64,000 bases of DNA from an uncultured Paracoccaceae bacterium (GCA_947488175.1 CANKYO010000007.1:186001-250000); one strand, 5' to 3'. Counted from the first letter of the stretch, positions 18,955 to 28,722 are shown. Numbers and translations: made by a program. Notes: generated by a model not told the origin, from the sequence alone.

Positions 18955-20153
18955 TGAGCACCGAAGTCCGCGTCCCCACCCTTGGCGAATCCGTGACCGA
19001 GGCCACCGTCGCCACATGGTTCAAGCAACCCGGCGATGCCGTCGCCGTCGACGAAATGCTGTGCGAACTGGAAACCGACAAGGTTACGGTCGAGGTGCCC
19101 AGCCCCGTTGCTGGCACCCTGTCGGAAATCGTGGCGGCTGAGGGGGAGACCGTCGGTGTCGACGCCCTGCTCGCTCAAATCGCCGAAGGCGACGCCGCAC
19201 CCGCCCCCAAAGCCGAAGCGCCAAAGGCGGAAGCCAAGGCCGAGGCTGCACCAGCCCCGGCGAAAGCCGCCAAGGATGTCGAAGACGCCCCATCGGCCAA
19301 GAAGCTGATGGCCGAAAACGACCTGACTGACGTGCAAGGCACCGGCAAGGATGGCCGTGTGATGAAAGAGGATGTGCTGAACGCCTTGGCTGGCAAATCA
19401 GAGGCGCCCGCCCCTGCCCCGGCCCCGCGCGCGCCCGTCCCCGCAGATCAGGCCGACCGCGAAGAGCGGGTCAAGATGACCCGCCTGCGCCAGACCATCG
19501 CCAAGCGCCTGAAAGACAGCCAGAACACCGCCGCCATGCTGACCACCTATAACGAGGTCGACATGACCGAGGTCATGGAATTACGCAATGAATACAAGGA
19601 CCTGTTCCTGAAGAAACACGGCGTCAAACTCGGCTTCATGTCCTTCTTCACCAAGGCCTGCTGCCATGCCCTGAAGGAGGTGCCAGAGGTCAACGCCGAA
19701 ATCGACGGCACCGATGTGGTCTACAAAAATTACGTCAATATGGGGATCGCCGCTGGCACACCCACCGGGCTTGTGGTCCCCGTGATCAACGACGCCAACC
19801 AGATGTCATTCGCCACCATCGAAAAAGCCATCGCCGAAATGGGCGCCAAAGCCCGTGATGGCAAGCTGAGTATGGCCGAAATGCAAGGCGGCACTTTCAC
19901 CATCTCCAACGGCGGAGTCTACGGCAGCCTCATGTCCTCACCCATCCTGAACCCCCCGCAATCCGGCATCCTCGGTATGCACAAAATCCAGGATCGCCCC
20001 ATGGCCATCAACGGCCAGGTCGTGATCCGGCCCATGATGTATCTGGCCCTCAGCTACGACCACCGGATCGTCGACGGGAAAGGCGCAGTCACGTTCCTCG
20101 TGCGGGTGAAAGAAGCGCTGGAGGACCCACGGCGGTTGCTGATGGATTTGTAA
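18954..20153 (+). CDS. sucB: 2-oxoglutarate dehydrogenase E2, dihydrolipoyl succinyltransferase
   Basis: A 399-residue core subunit of the complex. The lipoyl domain has [11 protein letters not shown] with lipoyl-lysine K43. An Ala/Pro/Glu-rich linker (about 80-110) leads to the peripheral-subunit binding domain ([10 protein letters not shown]) and a second Ala/Pro linker, then the catalytic domain ending with YDHRIVDG, which bears the catalytic His and Asp. It overlaps the sucA stop by one base. Confidence 0.97.
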   Translation: MSTEVRVPTLGESVTEATVATWFKQPGDAVAVDEMLCELETDKVTVEVPSPVAGTLSEIVAAEGETVGVDALLAQIAEGDAAPAPKAEAPKAEAKAEAAPAPAKAAKDVEDAPSAKKLMAENDLTDVQGTGKDGRVMKEDVLNALAGKSEAPAPAPAPRAPVPADQADREERVKMTRLRQTIAKRLKDSQNTAAMLTTYNEVDMTEVMELRNEYKDLFLKKHGVKLGFMSFFTKACCHALKEVPEVNAEIDGTDVVYKNYVNMGIAAGTPTGLVVPVINDANQMSFATIEKAIAEMGAKARDGKLSMAEMQGGTFTISNGGVYGSLMSSPILNPPQSGILGMHKIQDRPMAINGQVVIRPMMYLALSYDHRIVDGKGAVTFLVRVKEALEDPRRLLMDL

Positions 20154-20157
20154 CTCT

Positions 20158-20499
20158 ATGCGTGCCTCTCTGACCAAAATGACGATCTGCTCCATCGTTC
20201 TTACAGGGCCGGCATCAGCAGATATGACCCTTGGCGAGATGATGGCCATGCAACTGGATATGTTTAATAGCAGTCCTTGTTTCGATCTTTTGGTGCTTCA
20301 GGATAACTTCTCGAATTCTAATACTGTCGAATTCGAGAAAGTGATGTTTTGGCACAGCTATGTGATGGCAATTGGAGATAAAACCTACCCAGAAAGTGAC
20401 AACCGTTTCGCTGATGCAATGGGTCTACTAGTAAGCGAGTGTTTGAAGCAGCCGACCCTTCCGCTATCACAAGTCGTGCAGCAGCTACATGTCCAATGA
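20158..20499 (+). CDS. Hypothetical small exported protein
   Basis: A 113-residue protein starting 4 bp after sucB. The first 22 residues form a weak signal peptide ending SADM. Two cysteines (PCFDLL and SECLKQP) could form a disulfide in the periplasm, a pattern reminiscent of HdeA-like small proteins, but the similarity is too loose to assign. GC content is lower than in sucB. Confidence 0.6.
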   Translation: MRASLTKMTICSIVLTGPASADMTLGEMMAMQLDMFNSSPCFDLLVLQDNFSNSNTVEFEKVMFWHSYVMAIGDKTYPESDNRFADAMGLLVSECLKQPTLPLSQVVQQLHVQ

Positions 20500-20529
20500 G
20501 CTATCAATTCATATGTATTCTCCAAAGGC

Positions 20530-20665
20530 AGGGCAGCGCCCGGACCGCGGGGTGGGCGCTGCGACGGTTCCGCTGTGTAGAGCAAAGCCATGAACCCGGG
20601 CGTCAGAGCAAATCGCAACGCCGCAAAAGCGCCCTCCCCATGGGGGCGGTCCAGGCGCTGCCCGG
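20530..20665. repeat. Long GC-rich inverted repeat (probable dispersed intergenic element)
   Basis: GGGCAGCGCC at 20531-20540 pairs with GGCGCTGCCC at 20654-20663, and an inner arm GGGGTGGGCGC pairs with GCGCCCTCCCC with one mismatch, so the segment can form a long imperfect hairpin. I associate this kind of GC-rich element with Roseobacter intergenic regions. Long ORFs crossing it on the minus strand are artefacts. It occupies most of the 234-bp gap before the L,D-transpeptidase gene. Confidence 0.55.
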
Positions 20666-20699
20666 CGGGACATCGGCTTCGGCATGACACAATTCGTAG

Positions 20700-20719
20700 G
20701 ATGGGTGTTTATACCCATC
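20700..20719 (+). other. Short hairpin before L,D-transpeptidase gene
   Basis: GATGGGT at 20700-20706 pairs perfectly with ACCCATC at 20713-20719. It lies 14 bp upstream of the ATG at 20734, so it could affect translation start or be an operator. Confidence 0.4.
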
Positions 20720-20733
20720 AATGAGACGCCAGA

Positions 20734-21279
20734 ATGACCCGCCTCCTCAAACCCCTCGCTCTCCTTATCCTCCTCGGCCTCGGCGCTGCCGCCTACACGC
20801 AAATCATGCTCCGCACCGGCTCGAGTACCCCGCCGCCCATGGCCCCGGTGGACCATCAGGCTCACGCGATCCTTGTGGACAAAAGCGACCGGCAAATGAC
20901 CCTCCTGCGGGATGGTGACCCGATCCGTACCTACCAAATCTCCATGGGCGGCAACCCCGAGGGCCACAAAACGCAGGAAGGCGACGAACGCACCCCCGAA
21001 GGCACGTACATAATCGACTGGCGCAATCAAAACTCCATCGCGCATCTCAGCCTCCACATCTCCTACCCCAATGCCGACGACATCGCCCAGGCGGAGGCAC
21101 GCGGTGTCTCGCCCGGCGGTAACATCATGATCCACGGCATTCTGAACGGCTGGGGCTTCCTCGGGCCGCTGCAAAGCTACTGGGATTGGACAGACGGCTG
21201 CATCGCCGTCACCAATGCTGAGATGCGCGAAATCTGGTCGCTCGTGCCCAATGGCACACCGATCACAATCCGGAACTGA
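20734..21279 (+). CDS. L,D-transpeptidase (YkuD domain)
   Basis: A 181-residue protein with one N-terminal membrane anchor or signal (about residues 7-25), then a YkuD domain. The catalytic motif HG at 134-135 followed by WTDGCIAVT with C156 is clear. Such enzymes make 3-3 crosslinks in peptidoglycan or attach proteins to it in the periplasm; the short length and lone domain fit the ErfK/YafK-like group. It is followed 1 bp later by the next gene. Confidence 0.88.
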   Translation: MTRLLKPLALLILLGLGAAAYTQIMLRTGSSTPPPMAPVDHQAHAILVDKSDRQMTLLRDGDPIRTYQISMGGNPEGHKTQEGDERTPEGTYIIDWRNQNSIAHLSLHISYPNADDIAQAEARGVSPGGNIMIHGILNGWGFLGPLQSYWDWTDGCIAVTNAEMREIWSLVPNGTPITIRN

Positions 21280-21280
21280 C

Positions 21281-21820
21281 ATGCGCGCAGCCTACCGACA
21301 CGCCATCACCAAACGCCGCGCCTTTCGGCTGCCCGGATACAAGACATTGGCCGATGCGGGGATGGAGGGCGATTGGGTCTCACCCATCCAGATGACTTCC
21401 GGCAATCCCGACGGCCCAATGTTCATCTCAAAAGACTGGCTCGACTATCCTTCGGCCATCGCAAACCACACGCAGCTACGCAAAACCGGCTACCTGCCTG
21501 ACAATCCGTTCAACAAGGTCATGGACAAGGTACTGGCGCGAGCAAACCTGACACGCGCCGATATCTACATCACCCCCGTCTTTCACCTGCTGACCGCGCG
21601 GCGCTCCTCGACCATCCCACCCGCCGATGCCCGTGCATCCTTCGAGGCCGTTGTGCGGCACGAACTCATGGGCCGTCGACCCATCGCTTTGGGAACAGAC
21701 GCCGCGCGCGTCTTGCACCATTTCGGCATCGCACATATCAAGACATTACACCCGTCTGCCCGGACGGGCAGCTTTGACCAAAAAGCAGATCAGATCAGCG
21801 AGGCACTTCTGGCCGCATGA
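21281..21820 (+). CDS. Uracil-DNA glycosylase-like protein
   Basis: A 179-residue soluble protein. Its layout resembles the uracil-DNA glycosylase superfamily: GDWVSPIQMTSGNPDGPMF near residue 30, YITPVFHLLTARR near 90, and a late GTDAARVLHHFG ... TLHPSAR segment. The last could be the HPS-type motif of the minor-groove loop. The match is by eye only, so a related non-catalytic family is possible. It starts 1 bp after the L,D-transpeptidase stop and overlaps the MAPEG gene by 4 bp. Confidence 0.5.
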   Translation: MRAAYRHAITKRRAFRLPGYKTLADAGMEGDWVSPIQMTSGNPDGPMFISKDWLDYPSAIANHTQLRKTGYLPDNPFNKVMDKVLARANLTRADIYITPVFHLLTARRSSTIPPADARASFEAVVRHELMGRRPIALGTDAARVLHHFGIAHIKTLHPSARTGSFDQKADQISEALLAA

Positions 21821-22227
21821 CCCCGGAACTCACTGTACTTGCCCTGGCAGCACTGCTGCAGGGTCTTCAATTTGTCCTCATGGCCGTGCCGGCCAATCTG
21901 GAACTCGGGCCGGGCAAGACCATGTCGCCCCGCGACCAAAGCAGGCTTGGCAAACCCATTGGTGAACTACTCAGCGACAAGACCGGCCGCCTGCTACGCG
22001 CGCTCAACAACCATTTCGAGGCGCTGATCCTGTTCACTATCGCCGTTCTGGTCGTCAGCCTGGGTGACAAGAACACCGGGCTGACCGCCGCCTGCGCGTG
22101 GACTTATCTGGGGGCACGTATCCTCTATGTGCCTGCCTACTACTTTGGCCTGATGCCATGGCGCTCGCTTATCTGGTTGGTGGGGTTTCTCTCGACCATG
22201 CTCATGATAGTGTCGGCCCTGATTTGA
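21817..22227 (+). CDS. MAPEG family membrane protein
   Basis: A 136-residue four-helix membrane protein. The pattern [14 protein letters not shown] ... [18 protein letters not shown] ... [13 protein letters not shown] is typical of bacterial MAPEG proteins, related to microsomal glutathione transferases. The substrate is unknown. It overlaps the preceding gene by 4 bp (ATGA). Confidence 0.85.
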   Translation: MTPELTVLALAALLQGLQFVLMAVPANLELGPGKTMSPRDQSRLGKPIGELLSDKTGRLLRALNNHFEALILFTIAVLVVSLGDKNTGLTAACAWTYLGARILYVPAYYFGLMPWRSLIWLVGFLSTMLMIVSALI

Positions 22228-22236
22228 CAGGTATAC

Positions 22237-22274
22237 CCGACGCAAATCCGACGTTTGTCCGACGCAAGTCCGAC
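22237..22274. repeat. Short tandem repeat before lpdA
   Basis: CCGACGCAAATCCGAC at 22237-22252 recurs as CCGACGCAAGTCCGAC at 22259-22274, one mismatch, with a period of 22 bp. It lies 27 bp upstream of the lpdA ATG. Confidence 0.5.
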
Positions 22275-22300
22275 ACACCAAAATGACTAAAGGAGAACCC

Positions 22301-23689
22301 ATGCCCAGCTATGATGTGATTGTAATCGGTGCCGGCCCCGGCGGCTATGTCTGCGCCATCAGATGCGCCCAACTGGGCATGAAAGTGGCCTGTGTCGAAG
22401 GCCGTGAAACGCTGGGCGGCACCTGCCTGAACGTCGGCTGTATCCCCTCCAAGGCCATGCTGCACGCCAGCCATATGCTGCACGAGGCCGAACACAATTT
22501 CGCTGACATGGGCCTGAAGGGCAAGGCACCTTCCGTCGATTGGAAACAGATGCTGGCCTATAAGGAAACCACCATCGCCCAGAACACCGGCGGCATCGAA
22601 TTTCTGTTCAAAAAGAACAAGGTAGACTGGATCAAGGGGTGGGCCTCGATCCCTGAGGCGGGCAAGGTCAAGGTGGGTGATGACATCCACGAGGCCAAAC
22701 ATATCGTCATTGCCTCCGGGTCCGAGGCGTCATCGCTACCCGGTGTGGCCGTCGACGAAAAAACCGTTGTAACGTCCACCGGCGCGCTAGAACTGCCTAA
22801 GATCCCCAAAAAACTGGTGGTGATCGGTGCCGGTGTTATCGGTCTTGAACTTGGTTCGGTGTACGCGCGCCTCGGGGCCGAGGTGCAGGTCATCGAATTT
22901 CTTGATCACATCACCCCCGGCATGGATGCCGAAATCGCTAAGAACTTTCAGAGAATGCTGAAAAAACAAGGCCTTAATTTTACACTCGGCGCCGCAGTCC
23001 AGGGTGTTGCCGTCAAAGGCGGCAAAGCCAAGGTGACCTACAAGCTGCGCAAGGACGACAGCGAACTTGTGATGGACGCCGACACCGTGCTGGTGGCGAC
23101 AGGCCGCAAACCTTACACTGAAGGATTGGGCCTGGACGCTTTGGGTGTTGAGGTGTCGGAACGCGGGCAAATCAAAACCGATGGCCGTTATGCCACGAAT
23201 ATCAAAGGGATTTATGCGATCGGCGATGCCATCGATGGTCCTATGCTGGCCCACAAGGCCGAAGATGAAGGGATGGCCGTTGCTGAAGGCATCGCTGGCC
23301 AGCATCCGCATGTGAATTACGGCGTGATCCCTGGAGTGATCTACACGCATCCCGAGGTTGCCAATGTTGGCGAAACCGAGGAAACCCTGAAAGAACAAGG
23401 GCGCGCCTACAAGGTTGGCAAGTTCCCTTTCATGGGCAACGCCCGTGCCAAGGCCAATTTCGCTGGCGAAGGTTTTGTCAAAATTCTGGCTGATAAGGAA
23501 ACCGACCGGATCCTCGGCGCGCATATCATTGGCCCCATGGCCGGCGACCTGATCCACGAAATCTGCGTCGCGATGGAATTCGGCGCTGCGGCAGAGGACC
23601 TCGCGCGGACCTGCCACGCCCATCCGACCTATTCAGAGGCAGTGCGCGAAGCAGCTCTTGCCTGTGGCGATGGGGCCATTCATGCCTAG
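22301..23689 (+). CDS. lpdA: Dihydrolipoyl dehydrogenase (E3)
   Basis: A 462-residue FAD enzyme that reoxidises the lipoyl groups of SucB and transfers electrons to NAD. The FAD loop GAGPGG is at residues 10-15, the redox disulfide [13 protein letters not shown] has C42 and C47, and the C-terminal [10 protein letters not shown] carries the catalytic His-Glu. The ATG at 22301 has AAAGGAG directly upstream. Its stop overlaps the convergent hydroxylase gene by 4 bp. Confidence 0.97.
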   Translation: MPSYDVIVIGAGPGGYVCAIRCAQLGMKVACVEGRETLGGTCLNVGCIPSKAMLHASHMLHEAEHNFADMGLKGKAPSVDWKQMLAYKETTIAQNTGGIEFLFKKNKVDWIKGWASIPEAGKVKVGDDIHEAKHIVIASGSEASSLPGVAVDEKTVVTSTGALELPKIPKKLVVIGAGVIGLELGSVYARLGAEVQVIEFLDHITPGMDAEIAKNFQRMLKKQGLNFTLGAAVQGVAVKGGKAKVTYKLRKDDSELVMDADTVLVATGRKPYTEGLGLDALGVEVSERGQIKTDGRYATNIKGIYAIGDAIDGPMLAHKAEDEGMAVAEGIAGQHPHVNYGVIPGVIYTHPEVANVGETEETLKEQGRAYKVGKFPFMGNARAKANFAGEGFVKILADKETDRILGAHIIGPMAGDLIHEICVAMEFGAAAEDLARTCHAHPTYSEAVREAALACGDGAIHA

Positions 23690-24753
23690 GGGTCAACCCG
23701 CGCCGGGACTTTTTCCTGGCGCGGTTCCTCATTGACCGTCAGCGACTTACCCGTCTTTACCCTGTTGAAGATATTGCGAAACGGAATGAAATACAGTTTC
23801 CAGACTGACGTATATTCGGACTCTTCAACCCCATAGAGCCCGAACTTCACATCCTTGTTGTCCTCAGGCATTTCATAGGTCCGGAACAAAACGTCCCAGA
23901 GCGGGAACAGGAATGCAAAATTCTTGTCAAGATGATCGGGATGGCAGCTATGATGCACATGGTGGTGCGCTGGCGAGGGAAATACCATCGACCACCGTCC
24001 GGGCCAGCGCAGCCAGATGTGTGAATGACGCAGGTGATAACCGCCGATGTTGAAAAGGAAAATCAACACGGGAATTCCGAGAACAGAGGGCATGTTGGGC
24101 AAGTAACCCAAGAAAACATTCACGCTGCCGAGCACGATACCGTAGACAGAGCCAATCCCCAGAGCATAGACCACGTTGTCGAACGGGTGTTCCCTGAAGT
24201 TCGATATCGGGTGCATCACTTCGGGGCTGTGATGAACCTTGTGAAACTCCCAAAGAAGCGGGATCTTATGTTGCAGATAGTGAATGTAGAAAGCGGCAAA
24301 ATCTGTAAAGGCTATCACAACGAACATGTAAGCAAGCGATATCAATATGTCCCAGAATCCTGGAAGCTCCGACCCTATGATAACGCCGACCAAGCTAGTA
24401 CCGCCAGTCACCCAATGAAACACAACAGCTATAGTTGCACCTGTCAGCCCTACGTAGAGCAGTTTCCCAGTGAATTGATGCACAAGGAAAAATCTCAGAT
24501 CCAGCCAAGCTGACGGGTGGCCCCAAACAGCCTTTGGCATCAAAAACCGCAGAAACGATCCAAAAGTACGCGGCTCGGTCGCCGTTGTGGATTTGCTGTA
24601 TCGATAATAGACACCGTAAGCGAATAAAACACCAGAGCACAGATAAAGCCAATAGAGCCGCCCGCCAGAGTCAAACGGCATGTTCAAGAGAGCCCAGAAA
24701 CGATCTGATAGCACCCCGAAAGTAGCTGAAAAAAGGCCGGCGATTGTTTCCAT
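23686..24753 (-). CDS. Sterol desaturase / fatty acid hydroxylase superfamily membrane protein
   Basis: A 355-residue membrane protein with about six helices. The histidine boxes HYLQH, HKVHH and HHHVHH are those of diiron hydroxylases of the sterol desaturase superfamily, which act on membrane lipids. The substrate could be an aminolipid or a fatty acyl chain; it cannot be fixed from sequence. The gene is convergent with lpdA and lies alone, with about 215 bp to the next, divergent gene. Confidence 0.87.
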   Translation of the reverse strand: METIAGLFSATFGVLSDRFWALLNMPFDSGGRLYWLYLCSGVLFAYGVYYRYSKSTTATEPRTFGSFLRFLMPKAVWGHPSAWLDLRFFLVHQFTGKLLYVGLTGATIAVVFHWVTGGTSLVGVIIGSELPGFWDILISLAYMFVVIAFTDFAAFYIHYLQHKIPLLWEFHKVHHSPEVMHPISNFREHPFDNVVYALGIGSVYGIVLGSVNVFLGYLPNMPSVLGIPVLIFLFNIGGYHLRHSHIWLRWPGRWSMVFPSPAHHHVHHSCHPDHLDKNFAFLFPLWDVLFRTYEMPEDNKDVKFGLYGVEESEYTSVWKLYFIPFRNIFNRVKTGKSLTVNEEPRQEKVPARVDP

Positions 24754-24968
24754 AATGGCAGATATCCATAAGATATGCGTCAGTACGTTCCTGTATAAGC
24801 AACACTATGGCAACATTTCAGCGCAATTGCGGCGAAGGGAAAAGATTTCAGACCAAATCGTCGTAGCAACGGGTAGTAATTGCCCCACACAAACACGCAA
24901 ACAAACACAACTCCGCCACAATTGTTCCTTTAATAAGGCGCGTATCGAGTGAGACGTCTGAGATATAA

Positions 24969-25829
24969 ATGAAAAAACTACTCGCAGCTGTGCTTTTACT
25001 GATGGGATTGATCACACCGGCACATGCGCTTTCCCTCGATGATTGGAAAAATTTCAGTTTCTCCGACTTCATGGTCGAGGATCTCGAACTCGTTGCGCCC
25101 ACCAGAATTCCCAGTCGCAGCGAAGGAATGATGTCACTGTGCTATCGCACGCTTGGTTTTCAGATCTTTGATTTTCCGCTTACCAGCGACGTGCAGGGCT
25201 ACGTACTGGTTGATGAGGGCTGCGAAGGGTCCGAACTGCGCGAATTTAGCACCGATCAAATGGTGACCGCGCAGTCATTGAACCTGATTGACCCCGAGAT
25301 TTCGCCAGAGGCCCGCAACAGCTTTGAACGAAACCTCCAGACTTACGGCGTTCTGATCGGCATGGCATTGGCCATGATCGCGATCATCATTCGCCGAGTG
25401 AAATCGCTTTTGGCACTTGATCCGAACGGACCCCTTCGGAAACGCGCCGCCAAAAAGATACTGTCTGCGCTCTGCCACGCGGCCAAGTGCGATGGCCTAG
25501 TCTCCTCCGGTGAGATCAAGATGATCGCCAGAACCATGAAGCGGCTGACGAAACACAATTACAGCCCGACCGAGATCATGCGCTTGTCCGACCGGGTGCA
25601 TCTTAACCTCAGCACACAAGATTATATCAATTTCGGCAAAGGGCTGCGCGACAGCGAAAAGGATATCATGCTGCGGGGTGTCCTTTACATCACGATGGCC
25701 GGCGGGCGCATGTTGCCATCAGAGTACAAATTCGCCAGCGAGTTAGCCCACGGTCTGGGTATGCCGGGCGAAGATTTCCGGCGCGTCCTTTATCTGGCGT
25801 TCAAGGATATGGACGCGCACCCGGTCTAG
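24969..25829 (+). CDS. TerB-like domain protein, membrane-anchored
   Basis: A 286-residue protein with a signal peptide (MKKLLAAVLLLMGLITPAHA), a periplasmic part of about 100 residues and a membrane helix near 126-140. A cytoplasmic domain follows with the pattern ILSALCHAAKCDGLVSSGE, like the TerB/DjlA-N helical fold with acidic residues. The role is unknown; TerB-like domains are linked to metal sensing and membrane complexes. The 3' end overlaps the convergent GntR gene by 4 bp. Confidence 0.65.
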   Translation: MKKLLAAVLLLMGLITPAHALSLDDWKNFSFSDFMVEDLELVAPTRIPSRSEGMMSLCYRTLGFQIFDFPLTSDVQGYVLVDEGCEGSELREFSTDQMVTAQSLNLIDPEISPEARNSFERNLQTYGVLIGMALAMIAIIIRRVKSLLALDPNGPLRKRAAKKILSALCHAAKCDGLVSSGEIKMIARTMKRLTKHNYSPTEIMRLSDRVHLNLSTQDYINFGKGLRDSEKDIMLRGVLYITMAGGRMLPSEYKFASELAHGLGMPGEDFRRVLYLAFKDMDAHPV

Positions 25830-26476
25830 CCCTTTAACATTCTAAGGCCTTGTGTCGCGTCGCCGCGCACGGCCAGCCGCAGTCCAGGTTCGTCCCCCGC
25901 CTTGAGCGCGGCAAGGATCATCTTGTGATGATATGGGGGATCCTTGCGGTTCAACCGCCCGTAAAGAGCCCGCATCGTTGGCCCCAGTTGCAACCACACC
26001 GTTTCGGTCATGGCCAGCATCGCCGGGGCCTGGGCGCGTAGATACAGCGTGCGGTGAAACTCCAGGTTCATCCGGATATAGCCCGTCGCGTCATGCCGGG
26101 CGACCATCTGGCTGACCCCCTGATTGATCGCCTCTAGCCGTTCGATCAGGGCAAAATGCGCACGTGGCAAAGCACGCGACGCAAGTTCTGGCTCAAGCAA
26201 GGCGCGCAGGGTCGCCAGTTCCTCGATCCGTTCATTTGACAGAGCCGTGGTTGAAACGCGACCTGAGGATGACAAAAACAGCGCGCCTTCCGCAACCAGA
26301 CGGCGCACGGCCTCGCGGGCGGGGGTCATAGAGACATCATAGGCCTTGCCGATACCCCGCAGCGTCAGCGCCTCGCCCGGCCCAATCTCACCATGCATGA
26401 TCCGTGTGCGCAGCGCCCGGTAGACACGCTCATGTGCGGCGGTGTTCGGATCGAGGGGGCGCGGCTGGATCATCAT
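25826..26476 (-). CDS. GntR family transcriptional regulator, FCD type
   Basis: A 216-residue regulator. An N-terminal winged helix-turn-helix (VYRALRTRIMHGEIGPGEAL ... MTPAREAVRRLVAEG) is followed by an all-helical FCD ligand domain with the metal-site residues ...MNLEFHRTLY and a later HHKMILAAL. FCD regulators respond to small carboxylates or sugar acids. The start at 26476 (MMIQPRPLDPN) is preferred to a longer frame that overlaps the upstream gene. A TTGTGATCTC sequence at 26484-26493, just before the start, resembles one arm of the sdh/suc operators, which makes this gene a candidate, though weak, for their regulator. Confidence 0.85.
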   Translation of the reverse strand: MMIQPRPLDPNTAAHERVYRALRTRIMHGEIGPGEALTLRGIGKAYDVSMTPAREAVRRLVAEGALFLSSSGRVSTTALSNERIEELATLRALLEPELASRALPRAHFALIERLEAINQGVSQMVARHDATGYIRMNLEFHRTLYLRAQAPAMLAMTETVWLQLGPTMRALYGRLNRKDPPYHHKMILAALKAGDEPGLRLAVRGDATQGLRMLKG

Positions 26477-26507
26477 GCCAGTGTTGTGATCTCTCCGCGC
26501 AGAAGGG

Positions 26508-27197
26508 TCAATCAGCGAACAGTATCCTGTGCAACTGATCGCCATTTTCGCGCAACCATCGGCGATATGGCGCATGATCTGGATAAAGCTGCTCAACAAG
26601 GTTCCAAAAGGCGGGCGAATGGTTCATCTCAACCAGATGGGCCACTTCATGTGCAGCCACGTATCGCAGCACTTCGGGCGGCGCCATGATCAGTCGCCAC
26701 GAATACATCAGCACACCCTTGCTGGAACACGACCCCCAGCGGGACCGGGTATCGCGCAACGACAGGCGGCCATAGGACTTACCCACCTGGGCGGCATAGG
26801 CGTCCGATGCCGCCGCCAGTCTGTCACGAGCGAGCGTCTTGAACAGGGCCTGAACGCACGGACCCGCTGTATCGGCCGTTGGTACGATAACCCGATCAGG
26901 CTCCAACCGGGCAGAGCGTCCCGCGCCAAGCGTGACAGGAAGATCGCAGCCCTCAAACGGGACTGTACCGCCAATCCGCACCGGCACGCCGGGTGCCAGC
27001 TGGGTCAGGTGACCGCGCAACCAAGCCTCTCGCGATTTGAGAAAAACGAGACCCTCCCGCTCTGCGGCGCATGGGGGCAGCGTCAGCGTCACGCGCCCGT
27101 CCAGCCGTGAGACCCGCAATGACAATCGTTTGGCCCGGGCCGAGCGGCGCAACGTGACCTCAATCGGGGGGTTGCCTTCAAGCGTATGACGGCCCAT
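26508..27197 (-). CDS. YgjP-like M48-type metallopeptidase (DUF45)
   Basis: A 229-residue protein of the YgjP/SprT-like group. The motif TRSRWGSCSSKG is followed by AHEVAHLVEMNHSPAFW, giving the zinc site HEVAH and a downstream His. The ATG at 27197 with GAGAAG upstream is chosen; the frame continues to 27470 but would cross the divergent gene. Substrate unknown. It is divergent from the FYDLN gene (111 bp between starts) and lies 31 bp upstream of the GntR gene on the same strand. Confidence 0.85.
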   Translation of the reverse strand: MGRHTLEGNPPIEVTLRRSARAKRLSLRVSRLDGRVTLTLPPCAAEREGLVFLKSREAWLRGHLTQLAPGVPVRIGGTVPFEGCDLPVTLGAGRSARLEPDRVIVPTADTAGPCVQALFKTLARDRLAAASDAYAAQVGKSYGRLSLRDTRSRWGSCSSKGVLMYSWRLIMAPPEVLRYVAAHEVAHLVEMNHSPAFWNLVEQLYPDHAPYRRWLRENGDQLHRILFAD

Positions 27198-27308
27198 ATC
27201 AGCTTCTCGCATTTGAAGTGCCAAAGGCTTTGACACGCAAGGCCGCTTATGGCAGTTGGCACCGATCACCCGCAAGGGGACGTCAGACAGATTTTGAAGG
27301 GATGGCCC

Positions 27309-27632
27309 ATGCCTAAGGAAGAGTGGGGCACAAAGCGCCTCTGCCCCGAAACCGGCAAACGCTTTTACGACCTGAACGCGATACCGATCATTAGCCCATA
27401 TACGGGTAAAGAGGTGACCGTCGACACATCCAAGACCCGCACAATGGTCGCGGATGCGGAAGATGCGCAAACCAAGAAGATGAAAGACGACACCGAGGAC
27501 GATCTGGTCCTGGATGATGACGACGATGAGGATGATGTCGATCTGGGCGACGATGTTCTGGAAGATGATGACGATGATGACACCGTCTCGCTCGATGAAT
27601 TGGCTGATGTCGCCACAAACGACGACGAATAA
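27309..27632 (+). CDS. TIGR02300-type FYDLN acid-domain protein
   Basis: A 107-residue cytoplasmic protein. The N-terminus MPKEEWGTKRLCPETGKRFY followed by DLN is the family signature, with a CPETGKRFYDLN zinc-ribbon-like start. The C-terminal half is almost entirely Asp and Glu. The family is common in alphaproteobacteria and has no known function. The GC-rich hairpin ACCGGGCG / CGCCCGGT at 27641-27673 follows the gene but lacks a T run. Confidence 0.88.
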   Translation: MPKEEWGTKRLCPETGKRFYDLNAIPIISPYTGKEVTVDTSKTRTMVADAEDAQTKKMKDDTEDDLVLDDDDDEDDVDLGDDVLEDDDDDDTVSLDELADVATNDDE

Positions 27633-27736
27633 ACAATCGCACCGGGCGCGATTTATGCTTGATCTCGCCCGGTCTGCTGCATAGACAACAGATCGCAGCG
27701 GAAACGCTGCACCCGGCGACTCAGATCGCCACAGAT

Positions 27737-27812
<76 letters not shown>

Positions 27813-28281
27813 TCACTTTACGTTAAGCCACTGTAAAAAAAACAGTTTAGTAGATACCGAGAGCGTTGTACCACCATTGGTACCACCACCAAGTCACGAC
27901 TCACCAGATAGCTGGCACAAGGAGCAGCGTTGCACCCGGGTTCAAATTCCGCCAATAGTTCATAGTTTTTGGCGCGTCTGAGTTTTAGGGCGGCTCCGAC
28001 TATGTGGGCCACGCGATACAAAAAACGAATTCCTCCTTGCCGCAATCGCCCAGAGCCGCCACTGGAATCAGAATTTGTCGACCTGCCACTTAGTGAGGCA
28101 TTTAGTTCGCAACGCAGCAACGGAAGTGCTGGTTCTCAAACGGATCGGCACCCATCCGATTTAAGCGTCAGCATCCGATCTTATGCGCATCAGCAGACGC
28201 CGTCTAAACGTGATGTAGCTGGTCATCACCAACAAACCGACGCAGGAAACCGCGCTTATTCCGTCGATGTCAGGACATTCT
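27813..28281. other. AT-richer stretch after tRNA-Ala without a convincing gene
   Basis: Base composition here is clearly lower in GC than the flanks. ORFs of about 100 codons exist on both strands (27818-28120 minus, 27969-28301 plus), but neither shows a domain, a good start or codon bias. A small hairpin (CACTGTAAAAAAAACAGT) lies just after the tRNA. No integrase and no repeat of the tRNA 3' end was found. It may be remnant DNA of an integrated element. Confidence 0.4.
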
Positions 28282-28722
28282 TTAAAGGCCAGATTTGGTG
28301 ACTTGGTCTACTCCACTTCGTGGGGACAGATCGGCAACACAAACTCCATGGCAGGTTTTACCGTTCCAAATCAGTTCTTCTGTGCCCTCATCCGGCAACT
28401 GCGCCTCATATATGTAGTTTGGAAGCATTTCCTTCAATCGACTGCAGAACCCGTGTATTTCTTCATCGCTACCAACTTGTGCGAGCCATACGAACAAATA
28501 AGGGTGCAGAATGCTACCGCTGTCTGCTTCGTTCCTATAATCATCATCGTTGCTTGCCGGGTGGTTCAAGAGATCGATGTAGTCTCGGTAGGCTGCAGGA
28601 TAATTGGAATTTGCCAACTGCGCGAAAGTGGTTCGCGCTCCCGCTGACGTTAACGAGGGAAGGAAGCGTAGTACCGAATCGATCAGTTGCGCCAAGTGTC
28701 TGTTTATATCCCCCTTTGCCAT
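28282..28722 (-). CDS. Orphan hypothetical protein near tRNA-Ala
   Basis: A 146-residue soluble acidic protein read from the ATG at 28722 (GGGG five bases upstream); the frame is open to an earlier start at 28803. It has no signal peptide and no motif that I know. The amino acid composition and even use of charged residues make it look like a real protein. It lies alone in low-GC DNA between the tRNA and the sugar ABC operon, suggesting acquisition by transfer. Confidence 0.5.
   Translation of the reverse strand: MAKGDINRHLAQLIDSVLRFLPSLTSAGARTTFAQLANSNYPAAYRDYIDLLNHPASNDDDYRNEADSGSILHPYLFVWLAQVGSDEEIHGFCSRLKEMLPNYIYEAQLPDEGTEELIWNGKTCHGVCVADLSPRSGVDQVTKSGL

Noticed and set aside
20509..21282. 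257-codon ORF on the minus strand over the L,D-transpeptidase gene
   Set aside because: It is antisense to a clear YkuD gene and continues through a palindromic repeat, so it is a high-GC shadow.
27818..28120. 100-codon minus-strand ORF next to tRNA-Ala as an integrase remnant
   Set aside because: No integrase motif (R...HxxR...Y) and no coding bias were seen.
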